A stretch of 64,000 nt of DNA from Watersipora subatra (lineage: Eukaryota > Bryozoa > Gymnolaemata > Cheilostomatida > Watersiporidae), in assembly GCF_963576615.1 (NCBI RefSeq), contig NC_088711.1, positions 33,654,121-33,718,120 of the forward strand. The letters run 5' to 3'. Below the pieces are notes generated by a model. The model had not been told where the DNA came from, did no database searches, and worked only from the letters and a program-made list of their open reading frames with translations. Position 1 is the stretch's first letter. Every line of letters begins with the position of its first letter. Below, in pieces: positions 1 to 11,267 of the stretch. The translations under genes were made by a program, and so were the position numbers.

Positions 1-108
1 CTCTAAAAACAGAACTGGTCCATTTAAACACTTACCAAAAAAGGCAATCTAAAACGTACTTCAAACTCTAGCTCATGAGCTTCAAAAGGATATTAATCTC
101 ATAACATA

Positions 109-1275
109 TTGATCATACATCTAAATGAAAGTTCTTGGCAAATGACTCAGACAAAGGAGAAAAATACAAATGTCAACCTCGTACCTGATTTGGAATACCA
201 AGGATTTATGGAAGATGGCCTGCACACCAAGGAGATGCCTACAAATGTCCCAAAAATAAAACAAACCTACACTTCAAATAGAAAACTACAGGCTCCGTAA
301 TAAAACGGGAAAGCATACAAGGCAATTATGCTCTCCAAAATCAAATATACTCTTTGAAACAAAACACCAATCAGTTGCAGAGAACTGCTGGCCCATCAGT
401 AGCCAGTATTCTAAAAATACGCGATGATCTTGCAAATAAACCACATGAGTGCCTTTAGGCCCCATAGCCATGGTCAGCAATAGTATCTGAATCTAATGGA
501 TCGAACATCCAAGATCACACTCAAACCAGCTCATTACAATGCTCTAGCCAACCGAACTCTAACCCTGCCCAACCAAACATCAACACCAGTACCCCCATGA
601 AAAAAGGGCATCACTTTAGAACCAAACAAATGCTTTGTAATAAAAAATATTCAAGATGCCAGCAAGATTAAAAAATATTATGGCATACGCAGAGCGGTAG
701 GTAAAATTAAAAAGTGATCATAGACCCAATAACTAAAGCAAAAACAGGAATCATCATGGTGCAGCTCTTTGAAATAAACATGGTCAGCGTGTTACAGGAG
801 CAAAAAAATTTAAACTATGATGGCTCTAACATAAAAAAAAACAAAAAAACACAAAACAAGAACAATTGGAGTGCTAAAAGCAGTACCGGAAATATACTGA
901 ATGAAGAGATGGTACAAAATGTTATTAATCAAGGTTACCTAGAGGTTGAAGTCAAAAGATACATAAAAAAGAGTAATCCTAATCCTTGCCTACTGCCAAT
1001 AAGAATGCAGTTTAAAAGTGGACTAGACTTGAGAAATTCACTGCTCAGGTGATGCTCGAAGTGGAACGATGTTATGAAGTGATAATTGAAATATGCTTCA
1101 ATTTTAGACACAAATCAATTAACTGCAACAGTAAAAACCTGCATCAGGTGTACTGAGTCTTATAATGATTGTCATAACAACTGTGAAAAAGAACAAATGT
1201 GTGTAAACTACATTGGTTAACATAGTCATAATTACAAAGGATGCCCAAAATATCAAAAGCTGTATAAACAATAGC
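109..1275 (+). pseudogene. Non-LTR retrotransposon ORF1 remnant
   Basis: Decayed ORF1 (nucleic-acid-binding, gag-like) of a non-LTR element. An open stretch at 714-1052 includes a segment reading QGYLEVEVKRYIKK, the kind of basic segment that precedes zinc knuckles in Jockey/I/CR1-type ORF1 proteins. Around 1140-1275 a frame interrupted by one stop shows cysteine and histidine spacing of CCHC knuckles (CIRC, DCHNNCE, then CVNYIG, HSHNYKGCP). Upstream frames (109-300, 600-713) look like the continuation of the same protein with stops and frameshifts. It lies on the same strand and in the right order relative to the endonuclease and reverse transcriptase pieces that follow. The family assignment is approximate. 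Confidence 0.55.
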
Positions 1276-1499
1276 TGCATTAAACTCAAACTACATGTAA
1301 TTAACCATGAAGTCTACCAACCAAAACCTGAGAATAATGCAACTTTAATATAAATGCTGCATCGCAAACAACAAGAATCGCACTGAAAAAATATATTGAC
1401 CAAATTCAAACAAAAATAGGTGTCCTTTTAAAAATCGAAACATCTATGCTATCACGAGATAGCTTTCCCAACTACCAGATGTTTCTAAAAACAAACTAC

Positions 1500-1943
1500 C
1501 CAAGCCCAAACAGAATAGGGGGAGCAGTGATATTGGCCCAAAAAACATCATTGCCACAAGAATATCACAACTAGACGAGCACCATTTTGACATGTTTATC
1601 ACACCATTAGAAAAAAATGCCTTCTATTAGGCTCTGCGTATGTTCCACCTAATGATGTAGACTCATTCCTCAAGCGTCAACAACTGATACAGCATGTATC
1701 GAGTAGCACAAAAAGCCTGTGATGTGATTATTTTGCAGTTCTTGGTGACCTAAATGCCAGACATCCATCCTGGAATGATGTGAGCACAATGAAGATTAGA
1801 ATAGAACTACTAGAATTCTGTAACAACAATCACTTGACTGTACTTAATCTAGAAAAACAGTTTGTTTTTCTGCGAGTCAAGTGGAAGCATGGTCAATATT
1901 GTACTCACAAATCCCAAAACTGGTCAAATGTGTCGAAACCAAT
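1500..1943 (+). pseudogene. Non-LTR retrotransposon endonuclease remnant
   Basis: Piece of an apurinic-like endonuclease domain of a LINE. Visible motifs are GGAVILAQK near 1517, SAYVPPNDVDSF near 1633, the catalytic-region motif GDLNARHPSWND near 1745, and SMVNIVLTN near 1888, where LINE endonucleases carry an S-x-IDLTLT-like segment. Stops and frameshifts break the frame. The domain is interrupted at about 1943 by an inserted DNA transposon and resumes at about 5083 with DDITELFTRETAQDHAH, so the two parts flank a 3.1-kb insertion. The element belongs to the APE-bearing LINE groups (Jockey, CR1, I), and the exact clade cannot be settled by eye. Confidence 0.7.
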
Positions 1944-2661
1944 CCTTCGTTTTTTGTGACGTCATTATTTCGTCTGCACATGCGCTCGTTCGCGGAAACG
2001 CCACCATATTTGTAGACAAACTAGCATCATTCTCATTCACTTTAGGTTATTGAATAGTATTTTTGGTGTTATGTCGAGTTTATATCGAGCTTCTCTGAAA
2101 GTGTTCAACACAGCTGAACAAAATTGTGAACAACGGCATCGTTCACAAAATTAATTGCAGAAGCTTTGTGTTTTTAACGGACCACAACAATTCACGAACC
2201 ACGATGATTTACAGCAGTGCTGCCCAACCTTTTCCGAACATGGGCCGGATTTAAAAAAAAATGACGCCAGTGGGCCGGACTCACATTTCTAGTCTTACAT
2301 TCTTTAATAGAACTATTTGAAATGGTTTGGAAAAGTATTCAGAACTGTAAATATTGATTGTATTTTTTATTTATAGAAATTACCCTTTATACAATTATAA
2401 TTCATAACTCAATTTAAACATAGGGGGTCCTACATATGATACTACATGTATTTCTATTACTTTTATTGCTATCAAAAGATTATAGTCTCCAGATATTACA
2501 TGAATACGAAATGATCATTAGAAATTTTGATTTAGTGCCTTAAATTCTATAAAATAAATTCAACAATTTATCAAGATTAAAAAAAACATTGTTCAAATGG
2601 CTTTGTATTTCAATAATAAAACAATTTCATTTTAGATGTAAACCGGTAATGAACGAAAATA

Positions 2662-4476
2662 TCAGTGAGAAACTTGAAATTGTTTCGAGTCATCAAGAAG
2701 CTTTTCGATGTCTGCCGGAATATTTGTTAAGGCCAGTCGGAGTTCATCTTCGAGGTGAGCGTCACTCAAAGAATTTCTTTTGTTCGATTTTATTAATTGC
2801 ATGCGACTGAAGAGATATTCACACATCCATGTCGAACCGAACAAAACGAGAAAGCGTTTTGCGTAGCATGTAAGATTTGGAAATTGAGTGTGAGGCAGAC
2901 CGTATTTGTAGAAGTCCATCAGATTCCTATTTAAAAATTGACTCTTGACATCAAAATCACTTTGTAATTCATTCAATTCCATTTGAAGCTCAACGGGGGC
3001 ATCAGCAGGATCCACGTCAAAAGGCATTGAAAAAAATTTCAGCTGGTCTTCACAAGCACGGAAATCCTTAAATCTCCTGGCAAATTCTTCCTGCATCCGT
3101 TTTAACTCACTCACAAAGAATTCCCGGTTCATGGTTGAAATGTGCGACTGTTTCTGAAGGCAAGGAAAGTGGGCATAATTGCTGTCAGCAATTTGAGCAA
3201 TCCACAAATCCAGTTTCTTTTGGAAAGCTGTCACCTCCCCAAACAAATTATGGATGAGTTTTTCTTTTCCTTGTAACCGCACATTCAACTCATTCAGTTT
3301 GTCTGTAATGTCCACCAGAAAAGAAAAATCATTCATCCATTTGTCGTCATCAAAATTGATGCATAAATTTCCTTTTGCTTCAAGAAATGCTGCCACATGT
3401 TCTCGAATATCGTAAAAGCGTTTCAAAGTACGTCCACGGCTGAGCCACCTGATCTCGGTAAAGTAAGGAATGCCAGAAAATTCGGCGTTTATCTCATCGA
3501 GAAAATTTCGAAACTGTCGATGATTCAATGCACGACTCCTAATGAAGTTGACAGCTTTCACGACATTATCCATGACGTGATCAAACTTAAAGATTTTGGA
3601 GCAAAGTGATTCCTGATGTATAATGCAATGGTACCACAATATTTGGTCTTTACTCACATTCAGGGATTCCAGTTTTCTTTGGATGAAACCACGCAAGCCT
3701 TGCTCCTTGCCGATCATGGCCGGTGCACCATCGGTAGCAATTCCCACCAGACGATCATAAGTCAGTCCCGCCTTTTCGAGTGCAGTGTCGATTTCTTTGA
3801 AAACAGCAGCACCCGTGCAATTTCCTTTCATGGGGCATAGAGCAAGTAATTCTTCAGTGATATTAAAAGTTGAATCAACACCTCTCACGAAAATCGCCAG
3901 TTGTGGTGTATCAGTAATGTCAGTAGATTCGTCGATGGCAATGCTGTAAGTTTCGAAGTTTTTACAAAGTTCGTTCAACTGCATTTTCGTATTTTTGGCC
4001 AGTTCTTCAATCCTTCGGGTTATTGTATTACGCGACAAGCTAACACATTTTATAGCTTTCTCTTTCTCTGGGCACAGAATTTCAATCGCCGAGGTGATAC
4101 ATTCTTTGACAAAATCTCCTTCCGAAAAAGGTTTCATGTTGCGTGCAATCTTTTCAGCAATGACGAAACTCACTTTGGCGTACTTTTTCGATTCATCATC
4201 TACTTTCCGAAAAATGTTCTGTTGTGAGACTAAATTCTTTTGAAGTAAAAGTGCTTTCTCCTTGCGTTGATCTCCTTCATAACGATTATGGGTCGAAGCG
4301 TGCTTTAATGTGTAATGCCGTTTCACATTTTCAGCTTTTAGAACTGCGACTGTTTCACCACAGATCAGACAAAGACATTTTGCATTTGATTCCACAAAGA
4401 AATACAAATTTGTCCATGCTTCGTTAAACCTGCGATTCTCCTTGTCTACTTTTCTGATTTTTCTAGCCGACGCCAT
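2662..4476 (-). CDS. hAT transposase, GTF2IRD2/ZBED5-like group
   Basis: An uninterrupted 604-residue transposase that would excise and insert the surrounding element in the nucleus. An N-terminal zinc finger is visible at about residues 35-60 (CLICG, then H and H about 14 residues later). The RNase-H-like core starts with IAIDESTDIT at about 179-188, where the first catalytic aspartate lies, and continues with LVGIATDGAPAMIG at about 243-256, carrying the second acidic site. WYHCIIHQESLCSK at about 281-294 and IRWLSRGRTLKRF further on are typical of the group that includes GTF2IRD2, ZBED5 and FAM200 relatives. The hAT C-terminal dimerisation segment has CEYLFSRMQ and NSLSDAHLEDELRLAL (about 552-588). 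The ATG lies about 560 bp inside the element end and no upstream in-frame start is needed. Catalytic competence is inferred from the intact frame, not shown. Confidence 0.93.
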   Translation of the reverse strand: MASARKIRKVDKENRRFNEAWTNLYFFVESNAKCLCLICGETVAVLKAENVKRHYTLKHASTHNRYEGDQRKEKALLLQKNLVSQQNIFRKVDDESKKYAKVSFVIAEKIARNMKPFSEGDFVKECITSAIEILCPEKEKAIKCVSLSRNTITRRIEELAKNTKMQLNELCKNFETYSIAIDESTDITDTPQLAIFVRGVDSTFNITEELLALCPMKGNCTGAAVFKEIDTALEKAGLTYDRLVGIATDGAPAMIGKEQGLRGFIQRKLESLNVSKDQILWYHCIIHQESLCSKIFKFDHVMDNVVKAVNFIRSRALNHRQFRNFLDEINAEFSGIPYFTEIRWLSRGRTLKRFYDIREHVAAFLEAKGNLCINFDDDKWMNDFSFLVDITDKLNELNVRLQGKEKLIHNLFGEVTAFQKKLDLWIAQIADSNYAHFPCLQKQSHISTMNREFFVSELKRMQEEFARRFKDFRACEDQLKFFSMPFDVDPADAPVELQMELNELQSDFDVKSQFLNRNLMDFYKYGLPHTQFPNLTCYAKRFLVLFGSTWMCEYLFSRMQLIKSNKRNSLSDAHLEDELRLALTNIPADIEKLLDDSKQFQVSH

Positions 4477-4644
4477 GGATGAACAAAATTTGAAATTTAT
4501 TGTGAAAAAGAAACTACTGTAATTTGCTCATCGGTATAAGAAGGCTTCCTTATCAAAGGTTGTGCTGGAGTATATTTGAAATTGAATCACCTCAAAAGCC
4601 AGTTTTATTGATGCGGAAAGTCAATAAGGCGTGCGCGCCTCGGT

Positions 4645-4718
4645 GGAAAATACCATAGATATTTCAATAAGCGGTAAAAAGTTCAGCGTTTTCTATTGAA
4701 ATATCTATGGTAATTTCC
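4645..4718. repeat. Hairpin upstream of the hAT transposase start
   Basis: The 19-bp arm TACCATAGATATTTCAATA at 4651-4669 is matched exactly in reverse complement at 4694-4712 with a loop of about 24 bases. Pairing extends outward imperfectly (GGAAAA against TTTCC). It lies between the transposase start and the terminal repeat, a place where hAT elements often carry sub-terminal structure. Confidence 0.7.
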
Positions 4719-5082
4719 CAGCAGTCCTTCTTCAACCAGCTGAGGTGAGCGCCCTGAGGCTTTTGATTCGACGATCGAATCAATCAATCGTACACGCTGT
4801 GATACTTCACTTTTTATCAATTTTTCAATGTCAGCAAAGACACTAATTTTTGACCTAACGCTACTGAATTCTTCAAACTGAAAACTATTGATTAGTAGCC
4901 AATCATCTTCGAAGAAAAATAACAGTTGTAAGCTTCTGCGTTAATAACAGGAATAAGTTAAAGACTGACGCACGGGCCGGATTCTAAGGCTTCATGGGCC
5001 GGATCCGGCCCGCGGGCCGGACGTTGGGCAGCACTGATTTACAGTCATACACTTAGAGAATGACGTCACGAAAAACGAAAGG

Positions 5083-7100
5083 TATGTAGATGATATTACA
5101 GAACTATTTACTAGAGAAACTGCCCAAGATCATGCCCACATAATTTAGCTTTTAGTGACAGCAGCATACATGCTAAAAGAATTTATAGCTTGTTCAAGGC
5201 AAACTGGAATATGTTTTCGCAACACTTTGAGTTTCTATCGATCACCTCTTGCCTCAGTTGGTTACCCATACCAGTCTCAAAGTATTGTGGCAACACATTC
5301 AGTCAACTTACTAAGATGCAGAAGCAGATGGATGCCTAAACCTCAGTTATGCACACAACGCATAACGTTTTGGTTAAAAGAACTCTCAACACTTTTCATG
5401 GAATATTAATGCTAGAAAAGCATTTAAATTAATTAGGTCTAATTATGTAAACCGTGATAAACTACACGGAGCAAAGGGAAAATTTCAAAAAACACTTGAG
5501 AAAACCAAGATTGACTTTCCGTAAAAACAAAGCCAAAGAATTCAACATATCAAATAATCAACCATTCTGGAAGAACTTAGAACTTCAAAGACTTTTTACA
5601 CAAGTCAATCGAGTCACATAAGAGACATCTCCTCTGAAGACCAGATGCTAACCAGCAACAAGAAAAATGCTGATGTCTTCTACAGAGATATATTCCAGGA
5701 GCAGTTAAAAATATATGCTTTCTTGATGCATGGTATCATATAGTGACCGAGAACAATAAACCACAAAACATTTCATAAAATACCTGGGTTTCATAAAATA
5801 CCTGGGTTTCATAAAATACCTGGGTTTCATAAAATACCCAGGTCTAATCACAGCAAAAGAACTACTAACAGCCATCAAAAGATTGCAGGTCAATGGCAAG
5901 GAGCAGATGGTGAATGCATACACCCTATGATGTTTAAAACAAGTCAATCTCAGTTCTACGTTACCGTTTCAACCCTCTTTAACGCTATACTCACAACCAG
6001 CCCATGACCCTTTCACAAAAACTCAATAATTCTATTGATACATCCAGGCAGAAAAGATTATTCCAATACATCCAACTACAGGCCAATAACACTGTCATTC
6101 GTGTGTGGGTATAATCCTGGAAAAAAATTGTGGAAAACTGGCTGAGACTTACATCGAAGCAGAAAAACCGGATCCCGTCTTACAAACAAGGCTTTCGAAA
6201 TGGTAAGTTTACGATGACACACCTGGCACATATGATTACATACTTGCAGCATAGTAACACAACAAAATACTAAACTGCTATTCATAGACCTACAAGAGGC
6301 ATTTGAAAGCGTGTGGTATGATGGCATATTATATGTTATGCATACTAACAGAACTTAGACTCTATCGCAGCTTTGTCAGCCTAATTTCAAATTTTATCAG
6401 GACCATAAAAATCGTAATAAAAATCAGACCCAAAACTCTGTTATGTGGGCCTTTTACATACCAGCATCTTATCACCACTACTATTTGCTATTTACACCCA
6501 AAACATGCTTGAGGATATGACAGGACTACAATTACAATATATGCAGATGACTACAATCCTAAGCAGACACCTAGACCATGCAGAACTAGTTCCAGCCATG
6601 GCGAGTAACTGCAATGCTGTCTCTAAATAGTGAATGATGGCATATTACGCCAAAAAGAACGCCATATGGTTCAAACGAGCTGAACAACATCTAGGCATTG
6701 AAGCTATAAATTCTGTGCAGTAACTCTAACAACAGTAACTATGATTTTTAATTGACTTTGGTCTGTTCTTCAAACAACAACAAGAATCTGCAAAATTTAT
6801 GCTATCAAGTAAATGAAACTTAATAATTCCTTTTTATCCTGGCCTAAAACGGGCAGCAGCCAAAAGAATATTTGTGGCTACCATCATCCCAAAAGTTTCT
6901 CATAACTCTTTTATCTGAGATTCAAACAGGAAAATATTGATACTATTGTCTTTGTTGTATGGAAATACTAGCAAAAGCAGATAGCATAATGGCGAAATAT
7001 TTAAACCACCGGAGATATTCACAATATTACAATGAACATGACATATAAAATATCAGAGAACCAGCAATAAAGACAGTCATCATATACTCATCTACAAGCG
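5083..7100 (+). pseudogene. Non-LTR retrotransposon reverse transcriptase remnant
   Basis: Continuation of the LINE broken at 1943. After the end of the endonuclease, the region before the reverse transcriptase reads FWKNLELQRLF near 5569. Reverse transcriptase motifs follow in several frames: SNYRPITLS near 6068, LFIDLQEAFESVWYDGILY near 6280 (motif A, the LDLxKAFDxVWH type), ILSPLLFAIYTQNM near 6463 (motif B), and a damaged motif C near 6530, where the expected YADD reads YMQM. KRAAAKRIFVATIIPKVSH near 6850 fits the thumb/connection. Many stops and frameshifts mean it is dead. The 3' end is not sharply visible. Confidence 0.75.
5768..5843. repeat. 18-bp tandem repeat, four copies
   Basis: Four near-perfect copies of TTTCATAAAATACCTGGG in direct tandem inside the LINE remnant, with the last copy altered to CCCAGG. 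It produces a spurious minus-strand frame repeating YFMKPR. Confidence 0.85.
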
Positions 7101-7676
7101 GATTAGAAACCTCCTGTGGTAGTAACCCATGACAAAACAAACATCAAATGATGTGCTAAAAAACCATTAACGGAAGTTAGACCTTTACCAGACACGACCA
7201 AAACGATTGGAGTTAGTCATCATTTCCAATCACCACACTCCCATGGCAAGTTTACTTGATGGCTAACCCTTTGCAACATTAAGAACAAAAACTGAGGGAC
7301 TAAACACTTTCTCACAGGCAAACAGAGACACCTATAAAAAAGAACAGTTTCAATGACTCAGTGTTTTTCCCCAAGGGCCTGTTAAAGCGCTCTTCATCTC
7401 TGCCTGCTGAGGCTCTCTCCTCTGCCTGTGGAGCTTCTATTTTTTTCCTGCCTAAGGAGCCTTCTTCTCCATCATCAACTTAGTCTCTTCTATTTCACTA
7501 TCTCAACTGCTGAGCCTCTATATGTAAGGACTGTCACGACCTTCGTTTGAATGTCACGACTCGCGGCCATAGGGGACTGAGCAAAGAACATGGATGACCG
7601 TTCAAGTAAGGGTGTAACTTTATTGGCTATTTTAACCTTTGTCATTAATATAATTGTTTAGAATTTGATTACTTGT
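7101..7676. other. Unassigned stretch
   Basis: No gene recognised. It contains a pyrimidine-rich part (7380-7500) with CTGCCTGYKGAGSCTT-like imperfect repeats, then the segment leading into the LTR-like repeat of the first Gypsy element. Confidence 0.5.
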
Positions 7677-7755
7677 GTTGTATATAATTGAAAGTCATCT
7701 TTTTTCACACTTCATACATACGCTTACACTTCATAGTTATCGTACCATATATGCT
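7677..7755 (+). repeat. LTR-like direct repeat, 5' copy start
   Basis: Matches 11595-11672 in direct orientation, ending in the shared TCATAGTTATCGTACCATAT. The full 5' LTR probably extends to about 7920, with an AATAAA-type signal near 7889 (CCAATAAAAATATATAG), but only the first 80 bp have a partner. Confidence 0.7.
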
Positions 7756-8267
7756 TAGCAGTTACTTTATCTTTCATACTTGTTGTTGACGCATGTGTAC
7801 TGAGAGTTTCCGGTCAGTTTGACAGTGCAAGCACTTGTATTAAGTACTCATACCTTGTGTTATTATAGAATGTTCGATATTTACCAATAAAAATATATAG
7901 AATAAACACCCAAATACAACATGGTAACATGACTGGTTGTTACTCATATTTAAATAGGATGGTGCTACTATAAAATAAATAATTATCTTTTTCCTCGATG
8001 TGGATACTTACGGACTTTCATATGACAATAATAAAGGAATATATCTACGATGGGAAAAGAAGCTCAGGATGTACCTGCACTGGTTATCAGATATCGACCT
8101 CCTTCACTGAATATGCCAGAGAAGTTTGGCTTTGGTGATCCGGGCAGTTGGGCATGATGATCAGCTCGTTAAAAGCGTTATAGGGAAGCGAGTGGCCTCA
8201 AAAACCAGCCGGAGACCAACCAGATAAGCTCTTTGTTTTATGTCCTGGGAGATCAAGCTGAAGATAT

Positions 8268-8935
8268 TATAGCTGCATGATATATTGACATGTCGATTTG
8301 TGTTGATGTTAATGCCCTATCGACATGACCATGTAATGCTACGCTTGCATCGATATAAGGCATAATTTTTTTGGCCAATTTGTTTATATTGTTAATAAAC
8401 CACCATTTATAACAATTATAAATGGTGGTTCTAATTATTAGATAATAAATATTGACCGGTTTATGCACAACTTATTGCTTGTGGTGTCAAAACTAATTAG
8501 ATGCACAGTCAGAAGTGCTATTGCCACTACACATTAATCGTGGCAGCAAAAAAGTCATCGGACGCGTGAAAGTTTTTCATTGAGGTTGAAAAGAGCAATA
8601 AAACTGGGGCTTTATACTGTAATACGACTGTTCCTCGCGAAAAAATTTATCATAATGGTAAAAAGTTGTAGTTGGATTTCCAGTTTGTTGTATTAGTTTG
8701 TGTTTAGCTGTAGTTTGTTTTGGTTTTTTAGCTTGGAGTAATTTATTTTCATTTCAAAAAATCTGTTTTCTAACATTTGGTTTCATTACAATACAGTCTT
8801 CATTTATGTCACTGCAAAACCTAACATCATTCTTTAATCATTAGGACTGCAATTATAGTATCGAATATCGATATCATAGATATTTATTGCATATCGTATC
8901 TAAATGCAGAAAACCGATATCGCGCAGCTATAAAA
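8268..8935. mobile_element. MITE-like insertion in Gypsy-1 gag
   Basis: The ends are short inverted repeats TATAGCTGC (left) and GCAGCTATA (right), with imperfect extension (GATATATTGACATG against GATATCGGTTTTC). Gag similarity stops at the left end and resumes at the right end. No coding capacity is seen. The target duplication is ambiguous because the ends are themselves palindromic around TATA. Confidence 0.6.
8398..8430. repeat. Perfect 15-bp hairpin
   Basis: AACCACCATTTATAA at 8398-8412 is followed after a 3-base CAA loop by its exact reverse complement at 8416-8430. It lies inside the MITE-like insertion. Confidence 0.9.
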
Positions 8936-9599
8936 GATGTAGTGCTGAGGAGGAACGTTACAGCATACACTCATGACAATGTGCTAGAAGCTTTCGATAC
9001 ATATTTGAGGAGAAGCTTGATTGCTGAGAAGGCAAAGTTCAATCGTCTCAGTTAAGGGAGCGACTCTGTAGACGTGTTTATCAATAAACTGCACTGACAA
9101 GTAAAATATTGTGAGTACAAAGCAAAAACTGATCAGGGACTGCTTAGTAGGAGTACAAGATGATGAGTTGTCGGAAAACTTCAGGCTATGCCCGATCTGA
9201 CTCTATACGTCGCTACGCTCACTAGTATGTAGAGACAGTATGAGGCTGCAAAGCAAGCTCAAGCAATAGTAAAAGAAAACCGTAGCAGCGAAGTGGACTT
9301 GATACAAAGGCAAACAAAGCATCAGAGTGACAAAAGGCAACATTCAGCATCAATGGTAGCTAAATCAAGTAATAACAGCAGCAGTAGCAACGAATGTGGC
9401 AGATGCGGTAGTAGGCCTAGGCGTCCTGGAAGTAGATGCCCAGCTATCATCAAAAATTGTCTGAAATGTGACTAATGGGACATTTTGCGCAAAAATGTAA
9501 AAGTGTAACGCGCATAAGCCAATAGCAGAGATAGAGCAGGAAGAATTCAACGATTTATTTCTCGAGGTTATCGAGGTAAAAGAGTTGTCTTCAAAGCCT

Positions 9600-11115
9600 T
9601 AGAGAGCACAGGTAACCACTAAGCTACCAAATACTAAGCCAGTTGACATTACATCCAAACTAGACAGTAGCTCTGCAGTCACTGTATGTTCGCCCAAGGA
9701 AATACCTTCTGATGTAACAATGTTGAAGAGTGATAAACGCTTACTAGGTCCTGGAAATGCAGAGATACCATATTAAGGATTCGTAAATGCTGTCTTGTGT
9801 CATAAAAATTGTTTTGTGTAAAAGCGGACATTTTTGTCGTCAATAACCAGAAAGTCAATCTATTAAGTAAACGTGCCTGTGCAGCTTTGTCTTTGCTTTC
9901 ATGTTCAGTAGATGAGACTGATGTAAAAAGGTGTGAGTTACACTTCGACAAATTCTTCCCTGTTTTTTAAGGCCTAGGCCAAATGAAGGATGCATTTTAT
10001 GATAGCAAACCTGTTGACAATGCGGTACCATATGCTATAACTGTTTCTAGACCAGTGTCCATACCATTTTCGGATAAAACGGCTCGAATTTGAGAAGATG
10101 GCGAGTATGGATGGGATCGAAAAGGTGACTAGGCCGACAAAGTGGTGCTTGCCGACGGTGGTGATCCCCAAGAGCAACAATCAAGTAAGAATATGTTCAG
10201 ACGTAACTCAATGAAATAGATATGTCAAACGCGAAGTGTATTCAATGGCCACGGTAGATGACAGCTTAGCACAAATAAGTGGGAAAGTATTCTCAAAACT
10301 AGATAACAATAGTGGGTTTTGGCAGATCCCCATGCCTCCATCATCCTGCAAACTAACCACTTTTCTCACTCCTTTCGGAAGATCTATGTACAAAAAACTA
10401 CCCTTTGGATTATGTTTATCACCATAAACTTTCTACAGAGAGATGTTACGTATACTGGAAAACACTGAAGGTGTAATTTTCTACATGGATAGCATATTAG
10501 TCTATGGGAAGAATAAATGTAAGCATGACAAATGACTAAATGATGTACTGCAAAAGATCAAGTTTTGGAATGACACTTGTCGGCAGTAAGTGTAAATTTG
10601 GGAAAGCTAGCGTTACATTCTTAGGCCACCGAGTAAACTCAGAAGGCATTCATGCTAGTAAGGAACAAATTCAAAACATACTCAATTTCCATATGTCAAC
10701 GTCAACTTGCAACATTCAGAGTTTTTTAGGACTAGTAAACCAAACAGCAAAGTTTAGCCCGAACATTGCTCGATTTGGTGAGCCACTTAAAGAGCTATTG
10801 AAAAAAGATGCACCATGGATCTGGGATAAACCACAAGAATATGTGCTAGAAGCACTTTAGCAAGAGTTCGCCAAACCACCTGTGTTGGTTCCTTATGACC
10901 TCAAGAAAAAGATTATTATTTTAACAAATGCATCTAATAAAGGCCTGAGAGTTGTCATGACGCAAATACAAGAGGACAACTCCGAGCTTCTAGTAGCAGC
11001 AGCTAGCAGGTCACCGACGTCAGCATAGGAAGGACATGCTACTATTGAAAAAGAAGCATTAGGAGTTACATGGAAGCTAAAAAGGTTTTCTAAATATCTA
11101 CTGCGGCTACAAGAC
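9600..11115 (+). pseudogene. Gypsy-1 pol remnant: reverse transcriptase and RNase H
   Basis: A protease-region remnant reads ITSKLDSSSAVTV near 9650, where DTGAxxT-type residues would be expected. Reverse transcriptase follows: KWCLPTVVIPKSNNQVRIC near 10141, FSKLDNNSGFWQIPM near 10290, LTTFLTPFGRSMYKKLPFGL near 10350, and motif C as FYMDSILVYG near 10481. The canonical YMDD is therefore YMDS, a loss of one catalytic aspartate. KASVTFLGHRVNSEGI near 10604 and IQSFLGLVNQTAKFSPNIA near 10714 are the thumb/connection. RNase H continues to IEKEALGVTWKLKRF near 11046. Frameshifts and stops occur near 10203, 10425, 10534, 10858 and 11027. Confidence 0.85.
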
Positions 11116-11267
11116 TGATGTAAACACAGATCATAAACCTCTAGTGTCACTGTTGGGATCTAAACCTATAAATAAGCTACCACCCAGGGTTTTACGATTC
11201 AAGCTCGGACTTATGTGGTACAAGTTTTACATAGTAAACGTTCCAGAAAAGCAAAAAATTTCAGCAG

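Larger units (their letters stand above)
2215..5036 (-). mobile_element. hAT transposon with perfect 8-bp TSD and intact transposase
   Basis: Terminal inverted repeats begin CAGTGCTGCCCAAC at both ends. They are flanked by an identical 8-bp target duplication ATTTACAG (2207-2214 and 5037-5044), as hAT insertion produces. Sub-terminal GGGCCGGAY repeats occur at both ends (2240-2280 and 4975-5020). The single gene, on the minus strand, is uninterrupted. The perfect duplication and open frame point to recent insertion. It is nested in a small TIR element, which is itself nested in a LINE. Confidence 0.93.
1944..5082. mobile_element. Small TIR element split by a hAT insertion
   Basis: The ends are inverted repeats. 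The left end has CCTTCGTTTTTTGTGACGTC, and the right end read in reverse has CCTTTCGTTTTTCGTGACGTC in two overlapping pieces, sharing a GTGACGTCATT core. The LINE endonuclease frame stops at the left end and resumes at the right end, which supports an insertion here. Without the nested hAT the element would be about 300 bp and non-coding, that is MITE-like. I could not define a clear target duplication. Confidence 0.55.
8050..9520 (+). pseudogene. Gypsy-1 gag remnant with zinc knuckles
   Basis: Two gag blocks separated by an insertion (8268-8935). The first block reads RYREASGLKNQPETNQ followed by LFYVLGDQAEDII at about 8183-8268, which matches the Gypsy gag pattern of an FRxASGL helix followed by LIYxMGDEADDI. 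The second block resumes at about 8936 with KDVVLRRNVTAYTHDNV. The C-terminal part near 9390-9500 has two knuckle-like clusters, CGRCGSRPRRPGSRCP and CLKCD...GHFAQKC, split by a stop. Stops and frameshifts show it is not functional. Confidence 0.75.
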
